From Negativicutes bacterium (GTDB taxonomy: Bacteria; Bacillota; Negativicutes; SKW292), in NCBI GenBank assembly GCA_026416215.1, contig JAOAFP010000023.1:1-9830 (forward strand): a DNA stretch of 9,830 nucleotides, written 5' to 3'. Positions within the stretch are counted from its first letter, which is position 1. Each line of letters opens with the position of its first letter. The position numbers and the translations under genes are program-made. Under the pieces are notes generated by a model. It was not told the origin of the DNA and did not search any database. It worked only from the letters and a program-made list of their open reading frames with translations. Shown here one piece after another: positions 1 to 8,373 of this stretch.

Positions 1-642
1 CCCCAGGGCAATGCCACCAGCGGCCTGGGATTCAACAAACACCGGCTACAAAATTCGGTGTACGATGTGCTGATCAACGATCTGCCGGCGGAGAAGATTA
101 TCAGCGACACCAGCATCGCCTGCCTGCACCTCTTGCCGTCCACCATTCAGCTGGCCGGGGCGGAAATCGAACTGGTGGCCCTGCTGACCAGGGAGAGCAA
201 GCTGAAACAGGGGCTGGCTTCGGTGGCCGATCAGTACGATTTCGTGCTGATCGACTGTCCGCCGTCGCTGGGACTGCTGACCATCAATGCCCTGACCGCG
301 GCCGAAGCGGTGCTGATTCCCATCCAGTGCGAATTTTACGCTCTGGAGGGGGTTAGCCAACTGGTCAGCACGATCGGTCTGGTCCAGAAGGCGCTGAACA
401 GCCGGCTGGCCATCGAGGGAGTGCTGCTGACCATGTACGACTCCCGGACCAACCTTTCGCAACAGGTGGCCGACGAGGTGCGGACGTATTTCCGGGACAA
501 GGTCTTCCGCACCGTGGTTCCCCGCAATGTGCGGCTGAGCGAAGCTCCCAGCCACGGGCAGCCGATCATCACTTACGACCGCCGGTCGCGCGGCAGTGAG
601 GTTTACTTCGGGCTGGCCCGCGAAGTGGTGGAAAGGAATTAG
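1..642 (+). CDS. parA: Chromosome-partitioning ATPase ParA/Soj, 3' part (N-terminus outside window)
   Basis: This is a ParA/Soj-family deviant-Walker ATPase. The family binds DNA non-specifically as an ATP dimer and works with ParB in origin segregation and, in Bacillota, in control of replication initiation. The reading frame is open from base 1, giving 213 visible residues. The first, PQGNATSGLG, is the switch I region that normally follows the end of the first β-strands. About 35-40 residues, including the KGGVGKT P-loop, should therefore lie upstream. Visible motifs are FVLIDCPPSLGLLTINAL (Walker B and following helix, visible residues 81-98), PIQCEFYALEGVSQL (107-121), and the conserved C-terminal block RTVVPRNVRLSEAPSHGQPI (170-189). 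The C-terminus ends normally at TAG. A histidine kinase starts 4 bp downstream and parB follows that. Family assignment is secure; the upstream start cannot be seen. Confidence 0.96.
   Translation, partial: PQGNATSGLGFNKHRLQNSVYDVLINDLPAEKIISDTSIACLHLLPSTIQLAGAEIELVALLTRESKLKQGLASVADQYDFVLIDCPPSLGLLTINALTAAEAVLIPIQCEFYALEGVSQLVSTIGLVQKALNSRLAIEGVLLTMYDSRTNLSQQVADEVRTYFRDKVFRTVVPRNVRLSEAPSHGQPIITYDRRSRGSEVYFGLAREVVERN
630..637 (+). promoter_or_regulatory. Ribosome binding site deciding the histidine kinase start
   Basis: The sequence GGAAAGGA lies inside the last codons of parA, nine bases before ATG 647. This supports 647 as the kinase start. The in-frame ATG at 596 would put 17 extra residues, read out of frame from conserved parA coding sequence, in front of a good signal-anchor sequence. 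Confidence 0.6.
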
Positions 643-646
643 CTTT

Positions 647-2485
647 ATGCGCATACGGCAAAAGATCTTAATTTCCCAGGTGGTTTTACTGGCAGTTTTT
701 ACCGTGGCTGTCGGGCTGGCCGGATACTTCATCTGGCTGCGTGGTTATGTGCAGCTGGAAAGGCAGGAGACCCTGAACAAACTGACCAGGCTGGAAACAG
801 CGTTTAACGGCCAGGCCTATGCACTCAGCCAGCTGTTGAACGACTGGGCGGCCTGGGACGAGTGCTACGCCTATGCCCTGGGGCAAAACAGCGAGTTTGC
901 CGGCAGGTATCTCAGCAGTGGCAACCTCTCCAACCTTGACCTTTCGCTGCTGGCCGTCTATGACCGGAATGGCCGGTTGACTCAATTTATGGTGCGTGAC
1001 CGGGATCGGGAGCAGGAGGAGGCCTACCGCCGGGCGATGGCGGGAGTGGCGATTGGTCAACGGCGGGGCTGGCAGGCGGAGGATAACAACGAAGTGACGG
1101 TGGTTTACGCCGGTGATATGCCGATTTTGCTGGCCAGGCAGCCGATAACCCCAACCAACCGTCAGGGACAGCCGGCCGGCTGGCTGGTGTTCGGTCGGGC
1201 AATGGACGCAGAGTTTGTCGGCCGGATGCTGAAACAGGCCATGGTCGGAGCGGTCAGGATTTCACCACCGGTCGATCCCAGCCCGGCCATGCTGGCGGCG
1301 GCCGAACAGAAGGACCGGCTGGTTGAGATTTATCCCCGGCAGCGAAACGGTTCTGCCAGCTTTGCCTACGTAGTGGTGGCGGCGGCTGAGGACCGTCAAG
1401 TGTTCTACAATCTCGACTATGAAACCCCCGACAGCGGCTGGCTGAAAATGTCGCTGTTCGTCGGTCTGCTGCTGGTGGTGGGTGGCGGACTGATCACCCT
1501 GTACTACTGGTTTGCCCGACGGATGCTGCTGGACAAGCTGGCGACGATCGACCGGTTTGTCAGTGGCTTTCGTCTGACCGCCAGCGGTCGGCAGCAACGG
1601 CTGGTGGTTGAGGGGCAGGACGAGCTGGCCGATCTGGCAGCCATTGTCAACAAGTCGTTTGTCGAGATTGGCAGCCTGTACGAGAAGCTGCGCGACGAGC
1701 TGAACGAGAGAAAAAAGGCCCAGGCCGAGCTGACCAGGGCGTTGGCGGCCGCGCAGCAGGCCGACCGGGTTAAGCAGGAGTTCCTGGCCAACGTCAGCCA
1801 CGAGTTGCGGACGCCGATGAATGCGCTGGTGGGAATGAGTGAAATGCTGACCATGATGGTGGACGATCCGGAGGCCGCCGACTTTGCTGCCAGCATCTCC
1901 CAGTCAGCCCATGCTTTGAATATACTGCTTAACGACGTGCTGATCCTGACCCAGCGTGGGGATATAAATGCCGGGCCGGTGGTCGGACCGGTGTCGCCCC
2001 GGGAGATGGTGCGGACGGTGATAAAAGCCCTGCTGGGTGAACGGGGGAGACAGCAGATAATAGTCGAGGAGTACGGCGATAATTTGCCAGAGGCTGTCTG
2101 TGTTGACGGAGCGCGGATCCGGCAAATTCTCCTCAATCTGTTGAGCAACGCGGTCAAGTTTGGCGGCGGAAAGCCGGTGACCGTGAGTGTGGCCCTGACC
2201 GACAACGATGATGACCGGCCCGGCAGGCTGGCGATCACTGTGGCCGACCAGGGTGTCGGGATGAGCGAGGAAGTAATGGCGCGGATCTTTGAGCCGTTTT
2301 TCCAGGCCGACGGCTCGAGTACCCGGAGGTACGGCGGAATCGGGGCCGGCATGGCAGTGGTCAAGCAGCTGGTTGACGGGCTGGAGGGACAGATTACGAT
2401 CAGCAGCCGGGTGGGCGAGGGAACATCGGTGGTTGTTGTAGTGCCGTTGGCCGGGGAAGGGGGAGAAAAGCCAAATGTCGGTTAG
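647..2485 (+). CDS. Membrane sensor histidine kinase with CHASE4-like extracytoplasmic domain, located between parA and parB
   Basis: A 612-residue sensor kinase. TM1 is at about residues 9-31. An extracytoplasmic segment (about 35-265) carries the DWAAWD motif (66-71) typical of CHASE4 domains. TM2 is at about 267-289. A HAMP-like linker and coiled coil (about 295-375) lead to the HisKA H-box FLANVSHELRTPMNALVGMSEML (379-401), with His385 as the likely phosphoacceptor. The ATPase domain has the N-box LLSNAVKF (498-505), the G1 box DQGVGM (534-539), the F-box IFEPFF (547-552) and a G2 region GGIGAGM (563-569). The G2 region differs slightly from the usual GLGL. No receiver domain is fused and no response regulator is in the window. 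The gene starts 4 bp after parA and ends 11 bp inside parB, so it is embedded in the partition operon. The ligand and output are unknown. Confidence 0.92.
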   Translation: MRIRQKILISQVVLLAVFTVAVGLAGYFIWLRGYVQLERQETLNKLTRLETAFNGQAYALSQLLNDWAAWDECYAYALGQNSEFAGRYLSSGNLSNLDLSLLAVYDRNGRLTQFMVRDRDREQEEAYRRAMAGVAIGQRRGWQAEDNNEVTVVYAGDMPILLARQPITPTNRQGQPAGWLVFGRAMDAEFVGRMLKQAMVGAVRISPPVDPSPAMLAAAEQKDRLVEIYPRQRNGSASFAYVVVAAAEDRQVFYNLDYETPDSGWLKMSLFVGLLLVVGGGLITLYYWFARRMLLDKLATIDRFVSGFRLTASGRQQRLVVEGQDELADLAAIVNKSFVEIGSLYEKLRDELNERKKAQAELTRALAAAQQADRVKQEFLANVSHELRTPMNALVGMSEMLTMMVDDPEAADFAASISQSAHALNILLNDVLILTQRGDINAGPVVGPVSPREMVRTVIKALLGERGRQQIIVEEYGDNLPEAVCVDGARIRQILLNLLSNAVKFGGGKPVTVSVALTDNDDDRPGRLAITVADQGVGMSEEVMARIFEPFFQADGSSTRRYGGIGAGMAVVKQLVDGLEGQITISSRVGEGTSVVVVVPLAGEGGEKPNVG

Positions 2486-3365
2486 CCGGGGACTGGGACG
2501 GGGACTGGGGTCACTGATCCCAGGGATTGCAGACGACAGGATCGTTGAGGTGCCGATTGACAGTCTTACTGCCAATCCCTATCAGCCGCGGGGCTGTTTT
2601 GACGATCAGGGGCTGGAGGAGCTGGCGGCATCGTTGCGCCAGCAAGGGCTGATGCAGCCGCTGATCGTGAGACAGACCGACGACGGTTGGCAGATTGTCG
2701 CCGGTGAGCGGCGGTGGCGAGCGGCTAAAAAGGCCGGCTGGGCGACGGTCAGGGCGGTTGTTCAGCAGTGCGACGACCGGGCGATGATGGAGTGGGCGCT
2801 GGTGGAGAATTTGCAGCGGGAAAACCTCAACCCGCTGGATGAGGCGCAGGCCTACCGCAACCTGATCGATCACTTCGGCATGACCCAGGAGGAAGTTGCG
2901 ACCAGGGTGGGCAAGAGTCGGTCGGCGGTGGCTAACTGCCTGCGCCTGCTGAATCTGCCGTTCAACGTTCAGGAGCAGGTCCGACTGGGCAGGCTGAGCA
3001 GCGGACAGGCCCGGGCCCTGTTGGCGCTGCCGGCCCGGGAAATAGAGGCGGCGGCCGAAAAAATAATTACCCTGCAGCTGACGGTCCGGGAAACCGAGGA
3101 ACTGGCACGGCAGGATAAGGGGAAAAAGCAGGTGTCGGGCAACAAGCCACAGCTGGCTCCGGCTGGCGACCCGTACGCCCAGGCGGCTATCGAACGGATG
3201 ACCGAGCTGCTGGCCACCCGGGTCAGAATTCGCCAGGGCAAGTCTCGCGGTAAGATCGAAATCGAGTACTATGGACGAGAGGACCTGCAGCGGATCATCG
3301 ACTGCCTGACCGGCGGCGGCGAACGGCAGTGGGGCGGGTCGGAGACAACAAATTTTTCGGTGTGA
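2475..3365 (+). CDS. parB: Chromosome-partitioning protein ParB/Spo0J
   Basis: A 296-residue ParB/Spo0J protein. These proteins bind parS sites, use CTP to slide and spread on DNA, stimulate ParA and load SMC. The N-terminus MSVSRGLGRGLGSLIPG is the usual basic ParA-activating and LGRGL segment. The ParB/Srx-type CTP domain covers about 24-115, with IDSLTANPYQPR (28-39) and the CTP-contact motif GERRWRA (77-83). ENLQRENLNPLDEA (111-124) precedes the helix-turn-helix (about 136-160, MTQEEVATRVGKSRSAVAN). The C-terminal dimerisation segment ends near 279. ATG 2475 lies 11 bp inside the kinase gene, preceded by a purine-rich GGAAGGGGGAG site (2455-2465), which suggests translational coupling. 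I found no parS-like 16-mer in this window. Confidence 0.96.
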   Translation: MSVSRGLGRGLGSLIPGIADDRIVEVPIDSLTANPYQPRGCFDDQGLEELAASLRQQGLMQPLIVRQTDDGWQIVAGERRWRAAKKAGWATVRAVVQQCDDRAMMEWALVENLQRENLNPLDEAQAYRNLIDHFGMTQEEVATRVGKSRSAVANCLRLLNLPFNVQEQVRLGRLSSGQARALLALPAREIEAAAEKIITLQLTVRETEELARQDKGKKQVSGNKPQLAPAGDPYAQAAIERMTELLATRVRIRQGKSRGKIEIEYYGREDLQRIIDCLTGGGERQWGGSETTNFSV

Positions 3366-3374
3366 GGTGACAGG

Positions 3375-4523
3375 GTGATCTATCTGGACAATGCAGCAAC
3401 CGGCTGGCCCAAGCCGGACTGTGTGGTCAATGCCGTGGTCGAGGCACTGACTGAGAATGGGGGAAACCCCGGCCGGGGCGGACATTCACTGGCCCGGGCG
3501 GCCAGCCGCCTGATTTATCGGGCCCGGGAAGGGCTGGCCAGGCTGTTCAATGCTGAGGATTCGGCTCAAATTGTCTTTACGGCCAGTGCTACGGCCGGCA
3601 TCAACCTGCTGCTGTCGGGTATGGCCAGGCCGGCGTCCAGGGTGGTGGTGAGTTCGGCCGAGCACAACGCCGTGGCCCGTCCTTTGCGCCGTCTGCAACA
3701 GGAAAGACATATTCAGATTGTGAAAATCAGGTGTGACCGCTATGGGCGGCTGGATGTAAACAACCTCAAGGAACACCTGGCCGACGGGGCCGATCTGGTG
3801 GTGGTGGGACATGCCTCCAACGTGACCGGCGCGATCTATCCTTTGGCTGATATTGCCGAACTTTGCAAGTGGTACGAGGTGCCGTTGGTGGTGGATGCCG
3901 CCCAGACGGTCGGGCGGACGCCGATCGACGTCACCGAACTTGACCTTGCCGGTCTGGCAGCCAGCGGGCACAAGGGATTGTTCGGCCCGCAAGGCTGTGG
4001 TTTTGTTTACATAAAAAACGGCGGGGAGATTCCGGCAATGATCTGCGGCGGCACCGGATCGGCATCGGAGAGTGATCACCAACCGGAATTCATGCCTGAC
4101 AAATTTGAGAGTGGGACCGCTAACCTTCCCGGCATTGCCGGGCTGGCGGCGGGAGTGAACTTTATCCGTGAAATCGGTTTGGAAGAAATACACCGGCACG
4201 AAATGTTCCTGGCTGAAAAACTGGTTGAAGGGCTGGCCGCCATTCCCGGCGTGACGGTGTACGGACCGCCGGACATGGATGAGCGCAGCTCGGTAGTTTC
4301 ATTCAACGTCGATGGTTGCGACTGTGGCGAGGTTGAGGGACTGCTCGATCAGCGCCACCGGATTATTTGCCGGGCGGGCATGCATTGTGCCCCCTGGGCC
4401 CACAGCGTGCTGGGAACTGCATTGCGGGGAACGGTCAGGCTGAGTCCGGGCTGGCAGACCACCGAGGAGGAAGTGGAACAGACCCTGGCCGCCGTGGCAG
4501 AAATCGCGACCAAGCGTTCGTGA
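3375..4523 (+). CDS. Class-V PLP enzyme, cysteine desulfurase / selenocysteine lyase-like (EF2568-type family)
   Basis: A 382-residue fold-type I PLP enzyme of the NifS/SufS/Csd superfamily. Such enzymes release sulfur from cysteine, or selenium from selenocysteine, as an enzyme-bound per(seleno)sulfide. Visible features are the start YLDNAATGWPKP, SSAEHNAV with His97 stacking on PLP, VVDAAQTVG with Asp174, the PLP-lysine motif SGHKGLFGPQG (Lys200), and a C-terminal catalytic cysteine in RAGMHCAPWAH (Cys338). The short start resembles the EF2568-type subfamily (as I recall, TIGR01977), some members of which are encoded beside orphan selD genes in Se-dependent molybdenum hydroxylase loci. GTG 3375 is chosen because LDNAAT begins almost at once and a GAGGTG site (3364-3369) precedes it. 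It sits 9 bp after parB and upstream of selA. A role in supplying selenium to SelD is inference; general Fe-S sulfur supply is the alternative. Confidence 0.88.
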   Translation: MIYLDNAATGWPKPDCVVNAVVEALTENGGNPGRGGHSLARAASRLIYRAREGLARLFNAEDSAQIVFTASATAGINLLLSGMARPASRVVVSSAEHNAVARPLRRLQQERHIQIVKIRCDRYGRLDVNNLKEHLADGADLVVVGHASNVTGAIYPLADIAELCKWYEVPLVVDAAQTVGRTPIDVTELDLAGLAASGHKGLFGPQGCGFVYIKNGGEIPAMICGGTGSASESDHQPEFMPDKFESGTANLPGIAGLAAGVNFIREIGLEEIHRHEMFLAEKLVEGLAAIPGVTVYGPPDMDERSSVVSFNVDGCDCGEVEGLLDQRHRIICRAGMHCAPWAHSVLGTALRGTVRLSPGWQTTEEEVEQTLAAVAEIATKRS

Positions 4524-4536
4524 GGGGAAAGACAGA

Positions 4537-5046
4537 ATGTTCAGCTGGATGACTGGAAGTGGGATCGGCATTGATCTGACCGGTCTGGAGGCCGGGTTGT
4601 TGCTGGCCGTGCTGGGGCTGGCGGCGTGGTGTTTTTGTCTGCACCGGCGGTGGCGGCAGCTATCCGAGGGATATCGGCGGTTTATGTGCGGCAAGACTGG
4701 TGGGCAGCTGGAAGAGGTGCTGCTGGCGATCGGCCGGCAGCAGGAGCAAAACACTGCCGACATCGCCCGTCTCAGGGAGGAAAGCGGCAATATCCGCCGG
4801 CAAATGGACGGCTGTCTGCAAAAGGTGGCCATGGTCAGGTATAACGCCCTGCCCGAACTGGGCGGGGAGATAAGTTTTGCAGTGGTCCTGGCCGACGGCA
4901 ACGACAACGGCGTGGTGCTGTCCACAGTGTTTGGCCGGGCTGATACCCGGGTGTACGGCAAACCTCTGGCCAACGGCCGGTCGCCGTACCCGCTGACGGA
5001 GGAGGAACAGCGGGCGATGGCTGGGGCAGGAATCGGGAGAAACTGA
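4537..5046 (+). CDS. DUF4446 family single-pass membrane protein
   Basis: A 169-residue protein of the DUF4446 family; its function is unknown to me. It has one N-terminal transmembrane helix (about residues 16-36, EAGLLLAVLGLAAWCFCL) followed by basic residues. The segment from about 55 to 95 is charged and probably coiled coil. The family's conserved C-terminal domain is QKVAMVRYNALPELGGEISFAVVLAD...GVVLSTVFGRADTRVYGKPL...YPLTEEEQ (95-158, gaps shown). The protein is probably anchored with the soluble domain in the cytoplasm. The start has an AGGGGAAAG purine run upstream and lies 13 bp after the desulfurase gene. Family members commonly lie near parB in Bacillota, so here it marks the end of the partition neighbourhood just before selA. 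The stop is 2 bp before the selA start. Confidence 0.88.
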   Translation: MFSWMTGSGIGIDLTGLEAGLLLAVLGLAAWCFCLHRRWRQLSEGYRRFMCGKTGGQLEEVLLAIGRQQEQNTADIARLREESGNIRRQMDGCLQKVAMVRYNALPELGGEISFAVVLADGNDNGVVLSTVFGRADTRVYGKPLANGRSPYPLTEEEQRAMAGAGIGRN

Positions 5047-5048
5047 CG

Positions 5049-6455
<1,407 letters not shown>

Positions 6456-6457
6456 AG

Positions 6458-8335
6458 GTGGACCGATCGTTCCTGCTCGGGGTGTTCGGACACGTTGACC
6501 ATGGCAAGACCGCCCTGGTCCGGGCCCTGACCGGGGTGGACACCGATCGGCTGCCGGAGGAAAAGCGGCGGGGCATGACAATTGACCTGGGATTCGCCCC
6601 GCTGAAATTGGCCCCGGGGGTGGAGGCCGAAGTGGTCGACGCTCCCGGACATGAAAAGCTGTTGAAAAATATGCTGGCCGGAGCGGCAACAGTGGACGGG
6701 TTTCTGTTGGTGGTGAGTGCCGGCGAGGGCATATCCGGGCAGACCGTGGAGCACGCCGCTGCCCTTCAGCACCTGGGGGTAACCGCGGGAATTGTGGCGG
6801 TAAGCCAGATCGACAGAGTGGACGGTCAGCAACTGTGCGCAGTGCGGGATCAGGTTTACGGGTGGCTGGCCGGCACATCCCTGGCCGGCTGTGAGATCTG
6901 TGCGGTTTCGGCCTTCACTGGGGTGGGATTGCCGGAGCTGCGGCAGGCCCTGGGGCGGTTGGCCGCCCGGATTCCGGACAGGCCGCAAGATGGACCGTTT
7001 GCCCTGTGGATAGACCGGGTGTTCTCACTGCCCGGGCACGGTACGGTTGTCACCGGGACGGTGCTGAGCGGGGAACTGAGAGTACAGGACAAGGTTACCA
7101 ATCGCAGCAGTGGCCGCGAGTACCGGGTGCGCAATCTGCAGCGGCATGCCGTCGACGTTGAACGGGTGATGGCGGGACAGCGGGCGGCAATCAATCTGGC
7201 CGGGGCTGAACTCACAGAGATTAAGCGGGGGCAGCTACTGGTCAGGAGCGGGGCAGGGGCCGGCGGCCGGCGGTGGGCGGTACTGGCCCGCTGGACAGTT
7301 TCCCCTCCGCCGCTGCGCGGCCGGCGGCTGCGGATAAACTCAGGCACGGCCGAATATCCGGTCTGCGGCCGGCGGTTCGAGATTACCGGCGACGGTACCG
7401 GTATCATCGAGGTGGCCGGCGCAGGGGAGATTATTGCCATACCGGGAACAGGCCTGGTGGGGCGGGACGGTAACAACGGCCAGCTGCTGTTTGGCGGCAT
7501 CTGGCTACTGCCGGTCGAACGATCGATCGCCTGGAAGAGAATCAGGCCGCTGGCCGAGGCCTGGCAGTGCGGGCGGGCTGGCGGGATTATGGACAAGGTG
7601 CTGGCGGCGGCCGGATGTCTGCCAGTTGAACAGCTGCCCGGACTGTGTGGGATCTGGCCGGCCGGGCAGTACCTGGCCGGCTGGGAAGATCTGCGGCGGC
7701 AGGCCGTACAGGCCGGCCGGCTGATTGCCGACCGGCAATGGTGGCTGGGACAACAGGCAAAGATTGCCGAAGTGCTGCAGGCGGTGCACGCTGCCGAGCC
7801 GCAGCGGGGAGGACTGACGGCGGCTGAGATCGCCGGCCGGCTGAGGCAGGAGCCCGGCAGGACCGGCTGGCTGCTGGCGACAGCGGTGCAGGCCGGCCGA
7901 CTGGATGAGGCCGGCGGCGGGTACACCCTGCCCGGGAAGGGGCGGCCGGCTGAACAGGCGGCGTTTGAGCAAAAACTCTCGATTATGCTTGAACAGGCCG
8001 GTCTGGGGACAATTTCGCCAGGCTGGCTGGCGGCCGGACAGCCGCAGCTAACGCCGCGGGAGGTCACGGCGGTCTGGCGGCGACTGGTTCAGACCGGGCA
8101 GATTGCTGGGCACGCCGGCTACTACTGGTCGGCCGGGCAGCTGGCGGCGATCCGGCGACTGCTGCATGGCCACTTTGCCACCCGTTCCGATCTGACGCTG
8201 GCCGAATTTCGCGACATGTGCCGGGTGAGCCGCAAACTGGCCCTGGCAATGCTGGAACTCTGCGACCGGCGACACTGGACAGTCCGGCAGGGCGACCGGC
8301 GGCTGGCCGGACACAGGTTGGAAAGGCCGGATTGA
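6458..8335 (+). CDS. selB: Selenocysteine-specific elongation factor SelB
   Basis: SelB is a 625-residue translational GTPase that carries Sec-tRNA(Sec) to a UGA codon next to a SECIS hairpin. GTPase domain: G1 GHVDHGKT (11-18), switch I RRGMTIDLGF (38-47), G3 DAPGH (61-65), G4 SQID (116-119) and G5 VSAFTG (150-155). The G4 differs from the usual (N/T)KxD, although the Asp remains. The β-barrel domains follow: the second begins near 181 with IDRVFSLPGHGTVVTGTVLSG (185-205), and the third runs to about 355. The C-terminal half contains four winged-helix repeats, at about 375-430, 433-495, 500-560 and 562-620. Three of them end in a similar helix-wing pattern (AVQAGRL at 416-422 and 476-482, VQTGQI at 544-549). 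The last winged helix is expected to bind SECIS RNA. GTG 6458 is 2 bp after selA. Confidence 0.96.
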   Translation: MDRSFLLGVFGHVDHGKTALVRALTGVDTDRLPEEKRRGMTIDLGFAPLKLAPGVEAEVVDAPGHEKLLKNMLAGAATVDGFLLVVSAGEGISGQTVEHAAALQHLGVTAGIVAVSQIDRVDGQQLCAVRDQVYGWLAGTSLAGCEICAVSAFTGVGLPELRQALGRLAARIPDRPQDGPFALWIDRVFSLPGHGTVVTGTVLSGELRVQDKVTNRSSGREYRVRNLQRHAVDVERVMAGQRAAINLAGAELTEIKRGQLLVRSGAGAGGRRWAVLARWTVSPPPLRGRRLRINSGTAEYPVCGRRFEITGDGTGIIEVAGAGEIIAIPGTGLVGRDGNNGQLLFGGIWLLPVERSIAWKRIRPLAEAWQCGRAGGIMDKVLAAAGCLPVEQLPGLCGIWPAGQYLAGWEDLRRQAVQAGRLIADRQWWLGQQAKIAEVLQAVHAAEPQRGGLTAAEIAGRLRQEPGRTGWLLATAVQAGRLDEAGGGYTLPGKGRPAEQAAFEQKLSIMLEQAGLGTISPGWLAAGQPQLTPREVTAVWRRLVQTGQIAGHAGYYWSAGQLAAIRRLLHGHFATRSDLTLAEFRDMCRVSRKLALAMLELCDRRHWTVRQGDRRLAGHRLERPD

Positions 8336-8354
8336 TCGGCTGGGGGATGCTATT

Positions 8355-8373
8355 ATTGTGAACAATGTGAACA
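8355..8373 (+). repeat. Small AT-rich repeat at the CDF transporter start
   Basis: This stretch contains the interrupted palindrome ATTGT-GA-ACAAT (8355-8366) and a direct repeat of TGTGAACA (8357-8364 and 8366-8373). It overlaps the GTG start at 8358. It stands out from the GC-rich surroundings. It could be an operator, or simply a weakly structured translation start encoding an Asn-rich N-terminus. No regulator is identifiable. Confidence 0.3.

Noticed and set aside
596..646. Upstream in-frame ATG that would lengthen the histidine kinase by 17 residues
   Set aside because: It lies within conserved parA coding sequence, and ATG 647 has a good RBS and gives a normal signal-anchor N-terminus.
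936..964. TTGACC, 17-bp spacer, TATGAC as a sigma-A-like promoter
   Set aside because: It sits within the sensor domain of the kinase, about 1.5 kb before parB, and both hexamers are imperfect, so a chance match is likely.
5044..5046. Other TGA stops (3363, 4521, 5044, 8333) as possible selenocysteine codons
   Set aside because: Each ends a protein of normal family length, and the downstream frames show no homologous continuation and close or run within the next gene out of frame.
6856..8067. 403-codon minus-strand open frame opposite selB
   Set aside because: Ser/Pro/Arg-rich shadow of selB with no domain signature and no plausible RBS context.
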